64,000 bases of DNA from Gracilaria domingensis. Taxonomy: Eukaryota; Rhodophyta; Florideophyceae; Gracilariales; Gracilariaceae. The number at the start of each line of letters is the position of its first letter. Positions within the stretch are counted from its first letter, which is position 1. Positions 33,644 to 44,719 of the stretch are shown piece by piece. The position numbers and the translations under genes are program-made. The notes under the pieces are model-generated. The model made no database searches, was not told where the DNA came from, and was given only the letters and a program-made list of their open reading frames with translations. The stretch spans positions 90,063 through 154,062 of the forward strand of contig VCMS01000292.1 in NCBI GenBank assembly GCA_022539475.1, written 5' to 3'.

Positions 33644-36009
33644 GTGTGCAGATTGCTGTTTGCTGTTGAAACTGTGGTTTTCGGGAGAAGTGAACACGCG
33701 CAAGGTGCGTGCACGTCGCCCAAGATGCGCAGACCTCGCGCTCCTCGGGAGCTAATTGTGGAGCGAATCGACTTCGGTCAGGATGACCACTTTCAGGCTG
33801 TTCAAGAAATCCGTGATTTGGTTGCTTTTGAGCCTCCAATTGCTATGGTCAACCGTCTCATATCTTCATTGAACAAGGTATCTAACTTCAGTTGTAAGAT
33901 CAATGAAGACTTAGTCGCATTTGTAAAGCGTTTCCGTGGACTTGCATCTCAACACTTTATTCATGCAGGATTTGAGTCTTCGACCCACATTGGCGAAGTT
34001 CTTGCAATCACGCTGATCAACAATGCGAAGCCTCTAAAAACCTTCATAGTGCTGTTTTACAGCTTCCTTCAAAGCCGAGTCTATCGCCGAACACGGAGAG
34101 AAAGCAGTTTACGTGGCCTTGTTCCGTAGACTGTAATGCAGAGGATTAGAGAAGTCTCTAACTCGTTTGAAATTCATGATACCATCGAAGTAATGCACGC
34201 TCACTTCCAAGAGTACCGTAGAAAGGTGAAGAAAGCATCCGATGCATAGGTCTTGAAACTTCCACGTTTATCTGAACGGCTGCGTGACAGCAAGCAGGAT
34301 AACATCAAGGCAATTGCGAACACCTGCCGCACCTCGAGTTATTCTACATCTTGATGATTTCGTCTCCGTGTTACACTCTCTTTCGCCTGCAACTAAGCAG
34401 GACTGCAATTAATTATCTAGAAATGACATAGAGGTTATGGTTCAGCATCGTGTCCACAAAGCCCTTATTTTTTTTGTAATCCCCCCTTCTGAGCTGCAGC
34501 GTCCGTCAGAGGCTTCTCCGACTATTGGAAATAAGAAGACGAACACGAAGAAGCGAGAAATTGCGCAGACCTCGAATCGCAAGAGGAACTGCTCGGAACC
34601 TGAGAGCAAGTGCCAGAATACGAAGGGAATTTTTTGCTTCGATTGCGGATCCACTCAGCATTACTGCAATTCAAAGAATTGCAAGTACGAAGAGAGCGAA
34701 ACCTACTACAGAGAATAGTTCTTCTTGGGAAGTAGTCAGTACCCAAGAACAAGCCATCTGAAGGTTTTGTTCGGAAAGACTTTGCTCATTTGAACGCCAA
34801 TCAAGCCTAATAACAAGGCGGGGAGTAATTAAGAGAAAGGGTGATGATCCCAACCTCATCCTCGAAATCGGGTGTCCCCGGAATGTCGGTGGTGTCGAGT
34901 CTGATGTTCATACTTGTGCAGCCCTTGCTATTCCTTCCAAGCTTCTTTCTCTAGACCGGGATTCTTTCAATGAAGAACATGGAAGAAAGTGGGATGATGT
35001 TCATATCATTTTCGGCCTGTGAGACCTCTTATTGGCCGATAGGGATCAGCGAAAGGCCTCTATGCCAATTCTTATAGTTTATGGGGATGGAATTCTGCTG
35101 ATCGGCACCCATCTTATCGATCGATGAAACCTACTTTGGTGAGAAAGAGCTCTTCTGGAGATAGTCGTGTGGGCAGAATCATTCCGAATGCAAACTTAAA
35201 GCTCCAGGCTTCCAGGTGACTCGGAGGATACGGTTAGGAGAAGGTTGGTGGTCGTCCCAACCACACAGACCCTGTTTCTTCTTACTTTGTCTCCTACCGC
35301 AGCATTTTAGCTAAGAAATCATCGCGAGTACTGAGGAAAAAGTGCTCTGACCAGAAAGTGTGCCGATTCGCTGCCAAGCTTCATTGCCTCACCCACTTGC
35401 CAGTTGACGATATGAGGGAGATTTGCCGCCCAGCAAATGTGCTTACTCCAGTGCTCCAACAGGCTCTAGAAGCTGTTATCACACGATGCACCACATTTCG
35501 GTCGGCTGGTAGGCCATCATTCTCGAGAAAAGTTTTGTTCCGACGTGCCTTTAAATGCACATGTGCAGATTGGCTTCCTTTTCATCTCCGAAATGGAGAA
35601 TTTCGCCATTTTACACATGGTGTATTTATCCTTCGCATTCTCTGTCACAATAATGTTGGGGACGAAAACTCCTCGGAGTTCAGTGAGGCTAAGTGTGCTT
35701 TCGAGGTACACTCGGTGAATGTACACGTGTCATATAGTAAGTCCGCTCGCGTGGTATAGCGAGTCTGGTGCAACGTCGACATTCAAAAGACCCTCTTTCG
35801 AAGATGCAAACATTATCAAGCGGATTATAGGGGTTCTTGAACGGCCATACAAGTCTTATGGAGATTCCAAAGCGCTGAGGCGAGGAACTTTTATTGATCG
35901 CGCTGTCGCAAAGCTTAAACTTCTTGAATTGGGAACGATCGGTCTCTATGAAATTAATAGGACGGTGCAGGGAGTGAAAGAAACGGTCTATGAATTTACA
36001 AAAGATTGA
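33644..36009 (+). mobile_element. Copia-like retrotransposon relic, heavily broken
   Basis: Plus-strand parts in order are a Gag-like helical segment (about 33,800-34,050), a Cys/His cluster CFDCGSTQHYC near 34,640 resembling a zinc knuckle, a possible protease stretch near 34,870 and an integrase-head-like region at 35,358-35,560 (H...VDDMREIC followed by an ITRCTTF Cys pair and a Gly-rich turn). The layout suits a Ty1/Copia element. It has about ten or more breaks, lacks a recognisable RT and RNase H, and is old. LTRs were not found. Family assignment is tentative. Confidence 0.45.
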
Positions 36010-36652
36010 ATTCAATTGCGCCTCGAGTTGTAGGGAAAGACGTAAAAAACCTTTTGAAATATAAAATATCTGATATCATAATGACCTATAGACCAGAAGT
36101 ACAATGAGCACAGTTATAGTAGAATTGGGGATTGAGTATGATTCTGGAACAGCCGTTTGGAGTTTACTACCTATTCAGTAGACTAATGAACGGCGGCGAG
36201 AAGGTAGGCAGTAGATAGTGAATAAAGTTGTAGCAAAGTAACATGTCACATACCTGGAAATCAGATGAGACATTTCATAGCGTAAAATTAAGCTATTTTG
36301 AAACTCCAAATAGAGTCCTAGGAGGTGATAGTTAGCTGTCGCCATTGTAGAATAATAAAAACTATTTTTGCAACCTATGCAACATCTACAGAGAACCCTA
36401 CTTTTCTACCAGGGTCTTCTTGTCGCCTGGCAAGTAGAAGATGACTTGGTTTAGGGCAGGCGTTGGTGCTTGAATCTTTCAGAAAGTCGTGGAAGAGACC
36501 CAACCTTCCATGCATCGGTTCAGCACCTCTTAGTTTAGACACGTTTTATGGCATGTTTCCACGTGACCGACCTATGTCCAAAACGAAACTAGTCCGAACT
36601 TCACCCTTCCTACGAGCTGTTCATATAAAATAAAAAAGATACATAGATTCAT
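36010..36652. other. Non-coding interval with a short inverted pair
   Basis: TTTGGAGTTT near 36,154 and AAACTCCAAA near 36,301 form a 10-bp inverted pair about 135 bp apart, possibly a small non-autonomous element. No gene recognised. Confidence 0.3.
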
Positions 36653-37488
36653 TTACAATGCCAAATTGTTCTTGAAGAGACTATGAATACTACGAATTAT
36701 GTTAAAGAGATGTCGCCGAGTCATACGGATTTCCGTAGTCCATAAATATTTTCTCTTCTGCCTCAATGGGTTCTGCTGCGACAACAGAGAAAAGCTTAGG
36801 AGCCTCCAAAGACTTAAATGACTTTTCTTCTCTCCTTTAATTCCTAACAATAGCATATTCACGCGACGACCTTTACCAGGTGGGGGATCATCCAACTCGA
36901 GATCCCCTTCATTGTACGTGGCCTCATTGATGTAACCTGCAACACAAAATGGTGCTGGAAGCACCCATACTACACTTTTTTCCTTATTTTCCCCTCCGTT
37001 TCCAGGGAGAATGAAAAAGACATCCCCTTCCAATTCCGTTTCGATACAATATCTTCGAAAGCGATCCCGTGTGACGCCACGGATTCCTTTTCCGTACATT
37101 GTAAGTGTTTCATAGCGGTTGGCCAGATTCTGATACACTAAAGTGCAATAGAACGGAAATATGGTTTTCGCTTCTTTGATAGGCAGTGCTTCAAACGCCC
37201 CCAGGCCGGCTTTGGGGTGTCTGATGGTGGACGTAGATATAGTCACACAGTAATGAGTAGCATCGTAGGCCAAAAGAGACCCAATATGAACACGTCAAAA
37301 GCCCCACGGAAGGTTTCGGGCCAGTCACGAACAGCTTTCTGGATAACCACGTCAGGAAAACTTTGATCAAACCACAGGTTTTGTAGAAACACGATTATAT
37401 GCAGTGGAAGACTTTGATATGGAGGAAACTTCACAGGGGCTCTCCATGCTTTGCTAAACCTTGTGTTCAACAGATACGCTTCTACCAC
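36653..37488 (-). pseudogene. SET-like C-terminal region of the methyltransferase unit
   Basis: The frame 37,273-36,653 (about 206 codons), with 37,488-37,243 leading into it, contains text that resembles a SET domain: AGLGAFEALPIKEAKTIF (the usual G-x-G-x-x-A start), a mid strand, and FCVAGYINEATYNEGD followed by RRVNMLL, where SET proteins have a NH-containing pseudoknot motif. SET proteins methylate lysines. Here the pseudoknot residues are not clear, so activity is doubtful. It follows directly after the DNA methyltransferase motifs on the same strand and was probably one protein with them. The tail from about residue 140 is Ser/Arg-rich without a domain. Confidence 0.35.
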
Positions 37489-37509
37489 GCGTGTTGCTGC
37501 ATGTAGCGT

Positions 37510-38563
37510 GCTCTAGGCCACGATAATATCTGTATTTCCGTCATTGATGACACGGACCATTTGTAGGGTAATGTGATGCTTAGCATGCTCGAAGCAAGCA
37601 CCGTCCACCTCGCACCCTATGAACTTCCTGTTCTTCGGCAGTCACAAACACGCCATTCCAGTGGTGCATGTTCCCGCGAAGGGGTCAACCACTCTGTCCC
37701 CGGGCTGTTTGAAGCGAGATATGAGTTCCTTCGTAAGGTCTCTAGACTTTTGTTCCGGCCGGATGCTCTGGGCCTTCCAACCATTTTTTGTCTTCACTCT
37801 CCAGGTCAACGGCTCTCAGTTAGATCTCTTGGAAACATTGTCCAAGACATTCTTGTAGGGTTCGAGTGTAGACGGGACGTAGTTGAAACTCTCTAATGAG
37901 ACCATGCTTCGTTCCTCCTGCGACTTCACACCTCTTTGCACACCGTGTATAGCATACTCGGTGACCGATATCACTGAGAAAATACGAATGGGGTTCTGAG
38001 GAAGATTCACAGATTCCCGTATAAACACTATTGAAGTCTTATTCGCACAGAATATAGGTTTGAATCTTTCCTCAAAGACACGCTTTCCCTTTCGAACAAC
38101 GGTTACTTTCTCCTTCTTTAAAGTGCCATTCACGATTTGGAACCACTTTGGAAACTGCTCAACTGCACAGAATATTATGAATTGTCCCCCGGGACGCAGG
38201 ACGTCATTGCTTGTGGCAGCCGCTCGCTCCATGTCCTCTTCAGCGAGTAGATCATGGTGGCTGTTGGTCATTCCATTATGGAAACGTATGTTTGAGGCTA
38301 CTTTCTATTCCCAAAGACTCGTGGGTTAGAACTAGGTCGTTTTGATCACAATTGTACAAAACGGAATAAGTGCCCTCCATCAAGTTGTTGAGCTCTTTCA
38401 TTGCATTGAGTATAAAGTGGTCTTTGGCCACTTTCGGAAGCTCAACAGTTCCATCCGGGGTGTGAAACATTGAAGAAGGAGTGGGGATGGAAGCCGGTTC
38501 AAAATCATCTTCATCGGAGGAAACCAAGTTGACGGCCTTTACAGCGTTTTCCAACTTTCCCAC
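37510..38563 (-). pseudogene. N4/N6-type DNA methyltransferase relic
   Basis: Motifs of a beta-type amino-methyltransferase (N6_N4_Mtase family) appear in order on the minus strand. Near 38,330-38,305 is DLVLTHESLGIE, where the family has the catalytic DPPY/F. Near 38,205-38,170 is VLRPGGQFIIFC, the L-x-P-G-G strand. Near 37,690-37,648 is DPFAGTCTTGMACL, the S-adenosylmethionine-binding F-x-G-x-x-T-T motif, followed by a KFIGCEVD strand. Such enzymes methylate the exocyclic amine of A or C in DNA. The text is spread over more than one frame with internal stops, and the catalytic motif is gone, so this copy is dead. It sits head to head with the dioxygenase unit at 40.4-44.7 kb. Confidence 0.6.
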
Positions 38564-38578
38564 TTCAGAAGTCTGCTC

Positions 38579-39660
38579 CTAACGCATTGTATCTCGTTTG
38601 ACTATCTGTATAGATCTCCATAAGTCTTCTGCCATCCTATTGAAGGGTTCAGGCAACGATAGATCACGAGTGTGGTTGGGGTTCCGTGCTTTGCGGTCCA
38701 AGTCTGGAGTGAGATGTTCCAGCCTGACGTGGCGAATATGCTTCTTATTTCCTTGCGACAAATAGAGAAGGTCAGGCGTACAAATACCGTGCACGTTATC
38801 CAAGAATTCTTTAGCCAGAACGCGAAGATTCGTATCAATTTCGTCACTGAAGGTAGCCGTTACACCGCCTCTTGGGGGTGTAGCCTCCATCTCGTCCCTC
38901 AGAGATATATGATGAGTAACCGGACAGTATCCAATAGACCGGTTATCCAACAATTTGAACATCATATCCTTCGTGTCGAAAAGTATGTACGCTTATACCA
39001 TACTCTCGACGTCGTCGAAGCCAAGATCTCTGGCAAAAATGTCCAAAGCATACATCGTTCTGTCCACACCAAATCCAGGACGTTGACATGTGTTGTTTCC
39101 AAAATTCCTAAGCCACTCGAGGAATCTTCCAAGAACAGCACCTCTCGCCTAACGTTTCTTCTTCCTCTTCGAGGCTTCCTTTTGTCTCCATATGTGTAGA
39201 AGGCTTGCAAGATGTAAAAGGAGTCTGACGCGAGTTGGTCGAAGAACTGTTCTGAAAAACGATTCCGGCTGGTTCTTAACGGGAGAGAAGAACGCCCTGA
39301 TGAACGCAGTCAAATAACAGCGAGTCGGTAGGCTTTCAGCAGACCTGCACAGCATCATGAAGAAATCTCTCTTACCGGTATCTGAACTGTCACCCGAAAT
39401 ATCCAGTACCCTGCATACCATGTACACCTGCTCCAAAGGTTTCTTTCCAACAATGCAGTCTTTTAGATCTTTCATGGTGAAGTTCCAAAGGTTGCAGGAG
39501 TGTGTTTCATGCTCAAGAAACTCCAGAAACTCTCGTGCCACGTCCAGATGTTCGTACTTCTCAGCAACATACTGCAGAATAGCACGGTAACGAGCGTCTC
39601 TAGGCTTCAAGCTGGCGTCCCCTTTATTGGCGTATTCATCTCTTAAAGCAAAAGATCAGC
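38579..39660 (-). pseudogene. Unrecognised N-terminal part of the methyltransferase unit
   Basis: Two long frames (39,610-39,149 and 38,965-38,579) precede the methyltransferase on the same strand. The first is helical (YRAILQYVAEKYEHLDVARE) and ends in a basic KRKKKR tail that could be a nuclear localisation signal. The second is protein-like with no known domain. They probably belonged to the same protein or to an upstream partner. I recognise no family. Confidence 0.4.
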
Positions 39661-39995
39661 AGTTTGATAGAAACGAAGCACGGTGTCTGTGTCCGCATTC
39701 TCCATCCTGATGTACTCACGTTTAGGTTGAGGTTTTAAATTCGCTTTCTGCGCAGAGAGAAGCGGACGTAAAGAACGAACGGTATTACGTGAGCCTTAAT
39801 AGGTATGAAACACCGGTTTGTTGGAACGCGAACGATGAAGACGCAATATGTGCGAAACAACCGATAATCTCAATAAAAATGAACTGTCAGGTTTAAATAG
39901 AAGCCTACTGAGATGCTCTATCTTGGAACCAGTAACGCTTTGAGTACAACTTGTACTCAACCGTTCATTGCGCCCACCCGCTATGCGAAAGTGCC

Positions 39996-40091
39996 CTGGC
40001 CGCCAGGGCGGGCGCCCAGAGTTAGTCATTACGCAAACCGAACCAGTTTAGGGGGTTCCCAGTTTGCCTGGGCGCCCGCCCTGGCGGCCAG
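39996..40091. repeat. Perfect 24-bp inverted repeat in the divergent spacer
   Basis: Left arm 39,996-40,019 (begins CTGGCCGCCAGGGCGGGCGC) and right arm 40,068-40,091 are exact reverse complements, and weaker pairing extends outward about 8 bp. Inside the 48-bp loop, GCAAAC/GTTTGC and GAACC/GGTTC can pair further. The result is a long stable hairpin of about 110 bp. It lies between two divergently read units, so it is not at a 3' end of either. It could be a regulatory element, a hairpin RNA source or a tiny fold-back transposon. Confidence 0.85.
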
Positions 40092-40480
40092 TGCATTTTC
40101 AGACCCCGGGTGGGAAATTTTAAGGATCTTATTTCATGTTCCGTTCCCCGTACGAGAGCTAGCCAAAACGGCGTTTCATGCGAATGGACATAAACGAGCG
40201 TATGTAATACAAATGGAGCCATGTTCAAGTAGTTGAACGAGAACTCGGGTTAAAAGTTGTATTCAAGCTAAATTCTCGCGAGCGGATCCTCTTCGTGTCA
40301 CCGGTATTCTCGTTATAAAGTTGGCCTTTAGCATAACTGAGGTGTTAGTATAAGGGGAGTCTTTTGCTCGCACAGTGAATTGGAAGGAGCTGCCAAAAGC
40401 GGGGTTTTCCATTGTAAGTCGTGCGCAGAAGCAATTGAAACACATACTTCAGCGTCGTTACTCAGCATCTGTGACATACT

Positions 40481-42443
40481 ATGGTCAACGCGCGTTGCAG
40501 TTCTCGTCGCACGACCACCACGGGAGAGATATCCCAGTCTAGCGAACAGACAAATCCTGGTCTCAAGGTGGATTTTCTCGTCGTTCTAGAAAATGGGGCT
40601 AAAGAGGTTGTTGGCCATGCGACTAAGTTGGACGATAATGGCAGTTTGAAGACATTTCTTCACGGTTCTGAGCTGGAAGCCGTTTGTATCGTTATTTATC
40701 TCACTGAAATCAGAGTTGATGGAACTCTACCCTATCCCCATACGTTTGAAGGGATCGAGGGACCCCCTGGAACGTTTAGTGATATATTTAGAACCGCGAC
40801 GTACGCATGAGATAGGGAAATGCTCAGACCTCTCAGTGCCCTTCAGCGTGAGGACCCAACCAGCAACAGCGGAGGCACAGCCAGCTTCTGTTGCAGGTCT
40901 AGTGGTGCCTAAGCCTCAGCATGATTCGACTGCTGAATTGGGCGATGTGAAGGACGACATTCATGTCATCAGCAGCTCGAATGAAGACGTTGTGGAGGTA
41001 AAGAGATCGAACCGGACGGAAACGAAGCGTAGGAAGAATATTTTGGACCTCAATCGTCGCTCCATTGACCTCACCGACTACACTCAGCGTCCAGTAACAA
41101 TCGATATCACTCGCACAAAGAAACCGGAGCAGACACTTCTTGGCATGAGTGAAAGTCACAAGGTAGACTTGATTTTGAACTTTAGGAAGCCTGGACTGTT
41201 TGGTGCGCTTGGGCTGATGAGTGTGGCAGTTGCTCTTGAGATGGACATGAAGAATGCGTTGAATAATGAAGACAGAGTGCTTTTGGACTGTGTTATAATA
41301 GATGGACCGCACCGTTTGATGGAGTTGTGCATATTCTAGATCATGAAAAAGGACCATCGATGGAAGACTATAACCAAGAGTGTAAGAGTCATGCTTTGGG
41401 GAGGAACGGATGGGCAACATGTCTCGACGAGCGAGGTGTTGAGGCTTGGCGCACTCTTCGATGAGGACACTGAGGGTTTTTTGAAGATGAGGTTTGGAGA
41501 CAAATTTCACTCTACTGTGAGTCTTATTAAGGTTCTTGAAAAGGAACATTCATTATCTGCGTCAGAACTCGACTCTCAACAGGTTGGAAAATGTCTGCAA
41601 AGTAGTAATCTGATATCGGGGGCTGAGAAGAAGCAGTACATGAGGTCTGCAGACCTTGCCTCAAAGCTCGTGAATACTCCTGGTATGGTAGAGAAGTTTG
41701 AGCACATGTGCGAGCACAATTCAAAGATAGCCCTCACTCTTTTCTCACACACAGAGTTGTGCAAACTGGAAGCTTACGAGTTTTAGTTTGCTATGGAATT
41801 CATACGCCGTCTTGTGGTGAAGGATCCCAAGACCTATGCTTGGGGCAGATTCGAAGATGTGCGCACATTCGTTTTTCGTAGGGCACTTGCAATGTATCGG
41901 GCTGCACGTACGGTCGGTGCTGAAAAGAAGCTGATCCTTCAGAACTTATTCAGGGAAGCGTTCAGAATTTCTGGAGATAGTGGACGGTTCTCTGATTCCG
42001 GTTTCGAAGTTTGTTTTCGGGCAGGCTGTCAATCTGAGTGTCCTTCCCCGTCGAGCTGTTCGCGAAAAATCGATCCAGCGGAGTGCCAATATGGTTAGAA
42101 ATAGGCTTCGTTCTCTCTTGGGCATTCAAACTCCTACAGTTTCCAAAAATAAGCCTATTTTGGAAAGTACTCAGCCGCCATCTTCTAAAACCGCAAACCA
42201 AGAGCAATCTGATTATGATGAGGTTTTGTGTTTGATTTAGATGGAGTTTCAGGAGCCCCTGGTGTGCGAAGCAGTAAAAGAGTGGCAGCTAAGTCAAGCA
42301 CCAACTACGCCGCAGGAAAGAGTGGGTTATGGAAGCGTTTGAAATCCAAAGGAAGTTCTGTTGATTTTTTGGAAGAAAGAGAGAAGGAGACGGAGTCTGA
42401 CGAAGAGATGTGGCCATCCCAACCCCCCCGTAAGAAGCGCTAA
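40481..42443 (+). pseudogene. N-terminal part of the zinc-finger/dioxygenase unit, unrecognised
   Basis: Four consecutive plus-strand frames (40,481-40,807; 40,716-41,336; 41,343-41,786; 41,793-42,443 in two frames) read like one large protein with frame changes between them. They contain acidic Ser/Thr stretches, a basic RSNRTETKRRKN motif suggestive of a nuclear localisation signal, and helical segments, and end in a charged DEEMWPSQPPRKKR tail. I recognise no domain. Ordinary composition and long frames in one direction argue that they are decayed coding sequence rather than chance. Confidence 0.4.
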
Positions 42444-42461
42444 CTATCTCTTCCATTCACG

Positions 42462-43714
42462 TTGGTGGACTTGTTTCAGAAGATGGACGTCGATGACCTT
42501 ATGAGGGAAATGAACGAAAATGTTATGAGCAAAAGGAGAGTTAAGCTGATGTTGATAGAGGAGGACGAGAACGCGTGTGTCGATGATGAAGAAATGGAGG
42601 AAGGTGAAGCGAGAACCCGCCTAGGTTTCAATGATAAGAATCCAGAAGAGCTCCCCGAAGAGCAAGGCTTACTGGAGAAGGGAGAACCGTATGAAGGAGG
42701 TGAATATCCAGCATGGTTTAACTTGACGGTTGTCTGTCAAGGCAGATGGGGGGACAGAATCACATTGCCAATAGGAAGCCATGGCTGGGAGCGAATCACA
42801 TGGCTGGGGAACATCGGTCTGAGATATTGACCGAGAATGATTTAGGAAGTGTCCATCACGCTGTGTATTGGCATGCCTCCAGTGCGAGACACCAGGATCT
42901 GGGAACTACAAAAGGACTTGTGTTTGGGTTCCCGTTGCTGACCAATTGACCACTAGACAAGTGGTGAGGATGCTCTATGGTTGGCCGCAGTCCCAGGCGG
43001 AACTATCTGTCATTAGCTTTTCAATCCGATTCCAATATGTGCCAATTTTTTCTTAGTACTCCAATATCTTTTCAATGGCAATTACATGTCAAATTTTTTG
43101 GCTTGCCATCTCTCAATAGAAATTCAATATGTTACCGTTTTCTTCAATTAACAGAGTTCCTAAAGGATTCTTCTTGAAACGTGTATGAAATCTTAATGAC
43201 AGAAGCACTCCAGTATTTCTGCCTGGGATTGGAGCGTGATGAGTATGCGCTGGAGTTTCTCAAAGAAAATCGCAATGAAGTGCGGGAGAAAGAGTTTTCT
43301 ATACTGGACGGATTTGCCACCGATGCGACCATCCCGGATATGGGGGGCGTTTGGACGAGAAGGGATTCTGGTGATGTTTGTGGAAGGTTGTTTAGGCATT
43401 TTGAAGACGACTTTCTCGCTCAAGGAGACCTCTGAATCGAAGGGAACAGAATGTATTGGATCCTCATCCATAACACTGGTTCATTGACGGAGGATGAGAA
43501 ACATAGGCTGATTGCTCAAACTCGATATATGAGCACCAGACTGGGGCTTGTCGACAGGGTTAAGATGGACCGGGCGCTGAGGTGGGCGGTACGGAAGAGG
43601 GCTCTCCTGGGTGCTAGAGTGGGACAGGCCGTTGCTGCATTGCAACTCGGGAACAGCAGGACCCCAATCTCGAAGAGCATGTATGCGCCCAGAACTCTCT
43701 GTGAGATAAAATGA
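42462..43714 (+). pseudogene. Middle part of the unit with a zinc-finger-like stretch
   Basis: Frame 42,462-42,830 is very acidic (EEDENACVDDEEMEEGE). Near 42,870-42,925 a second frame has CLQCETPGSGNYKRTC, a Cys-x-x-Cys...Cys pattern like half of a zinc ribbon, followed by VRMLYGWPQSQ. Coding-like text stops at about 42,990 where an AT-rich MITE-like segment begins and resumes at about 43,190 (EALQYFCLGLERDEYALEF). It continues to 43,714 with a basic helical stretch. The segment is broken by frame changes and by that insertion. Likely part of the same gene as the dioxygenase motifs at 44.2-44.5 kb. Confidence 0.4.
42992..43190 (-). repeat. Possible MITE family B copy inserted in the gene unit
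   Basis: AT-rich, starting CCCAGGCGGAACTATCTGTCATT, which resembles the reverse complement of the family B end (CCCAGGTAAAACTTTCCGTCATTG at 18,940). Internal similarity is weak. It interrupts protein-like text on both sides, so it is an insertion whatever its family. The right end is uncertain. Confidence 0.45.
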
Positions 43715-44110
43715 TGCGCGATGGATGTCCACCAGATGAAAGTTTGGGACATCTATAGGATATCAGTCGGATATTTTCCGCGCATCCAGGATTTCCGAAT
43801 GATATGCCGTGGTACCCCGTTAGATGCGCCTAATTGCTGCCCTTTACATGTCCTTTAGATGTACAAAAACTATTCCAAACATATTCATATGATACACGAA
43901 GATATGTGCAATGGATGTCCGGAAATCCAGGGTCCATCATTCGGACGTCACAAAATCCAATATATATCTCTTCGTACATCATATGCGTATCAGGTGATTA
44001 TCATTTAGGTACACTTCATGCATCAATTGAGCATCATTTACGTATATAATCGGGACATCTTAAGTAGATCAAATGAACATCTTCAGGTTTCGTAATTCTA
44101 ATATTGGTTA
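43715..44110. other. AT-rich interruption of the dioxygenase unit
   Basis: Coding-like sequence stops near 43,714 and resumes near 44,160. The gap is AT-rich with short recurring words (ggatgtcc at 43,722 and 43,914; gggacatct at 43,747 and 44,053) and no recognisable frame. It may be an intron or an inserted non-autonomous element. No clear terminal repeats. Confidence 0.35.
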
Positions 44111-44159
44111 TCTGGGGGATATCATCGGGACTTCAATTCACCTCTCTGGGACTGGAGGT

Positions 44160-44719
44160 CGACAAATCTCCACAACGAAGATGTGTCCGCGTCAGACTCT
44201 GCACACGGACTTCTACGGATAAGTCACGTTGGAAACGTTGGAGACTGACAACCCCGGCTATTTTCTCATGGTGTCTGGGCAGAACCAATTTCCACTTTGG
44301 ATATGCGAAGGGAGTCACAGAATTGCAGCTCTGGACGCAACTAAGCGAACCTCGCATTCACGACATACAATGAAAAGGTGATGGTATCCCCATTCTCGAT
44401 CTTCATTTGGCGCGGAGATGTGATACATGCGGGAGCCGCTTCGAAGAATGCCATTCAAGATATGGACGTATTGGTGAGGTATCACATGTACATGGTGCCA
44501 GAGGGACACAAGCTACACGATGCCGTTCATCGCGTGAAGGGATTCAATCCTGAATTTGAGGAGGAGAATGGGTTTGAGGAAGGAGAGAAGTTCGTCGAGG
44601 AGGACACGGAGAAGAGTAGTATTACGCCTGGAAAGAAGAGTGGTGGGAATGATAACCACGAAAACATGGAGGTAGACGACTCCGAGATGGAGGCGGAGGA
44701 GGAAGAGGAAGAGGAATAG
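44160..44719 (+). pseudogene. 2-oxoglutarate/Fe(II) dioxygenase-like domain with poly-Glu tail
   Basis: The facial triad of a 2OG/Fe(II) dioxygenase is readable. LHTDFYG carries HxD at 44,202-44,210. A FPLWICEGSHRI strand-turn follows near 44,300. Then WRGDVIHAGA carries the distal His at 44,426-44,428, and VRYHMYM the 2OG-binding Arg at 44,477-44,479. Spacing fits phytanoyl-CoA-hydroxylase-like or related double-stranded beta-helix oxygenases, which hydroxylate substrates that may include modified bases, proteins or lipids. The C-terminus is a Glu-rich tail (EAEEEEEEE). The motifs lie in two frames with an internal stop, so the copy is not intact. Substrate unknown. Confidence 0.5.

Noticed and set aside
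44196-44485. Direct assignment to TET/JBP base dioxygenases
   Set aside because: The HxD...H...R triad is common to many 2OG oxygenases, and no TET/JBP-specific motif could be pointed to.
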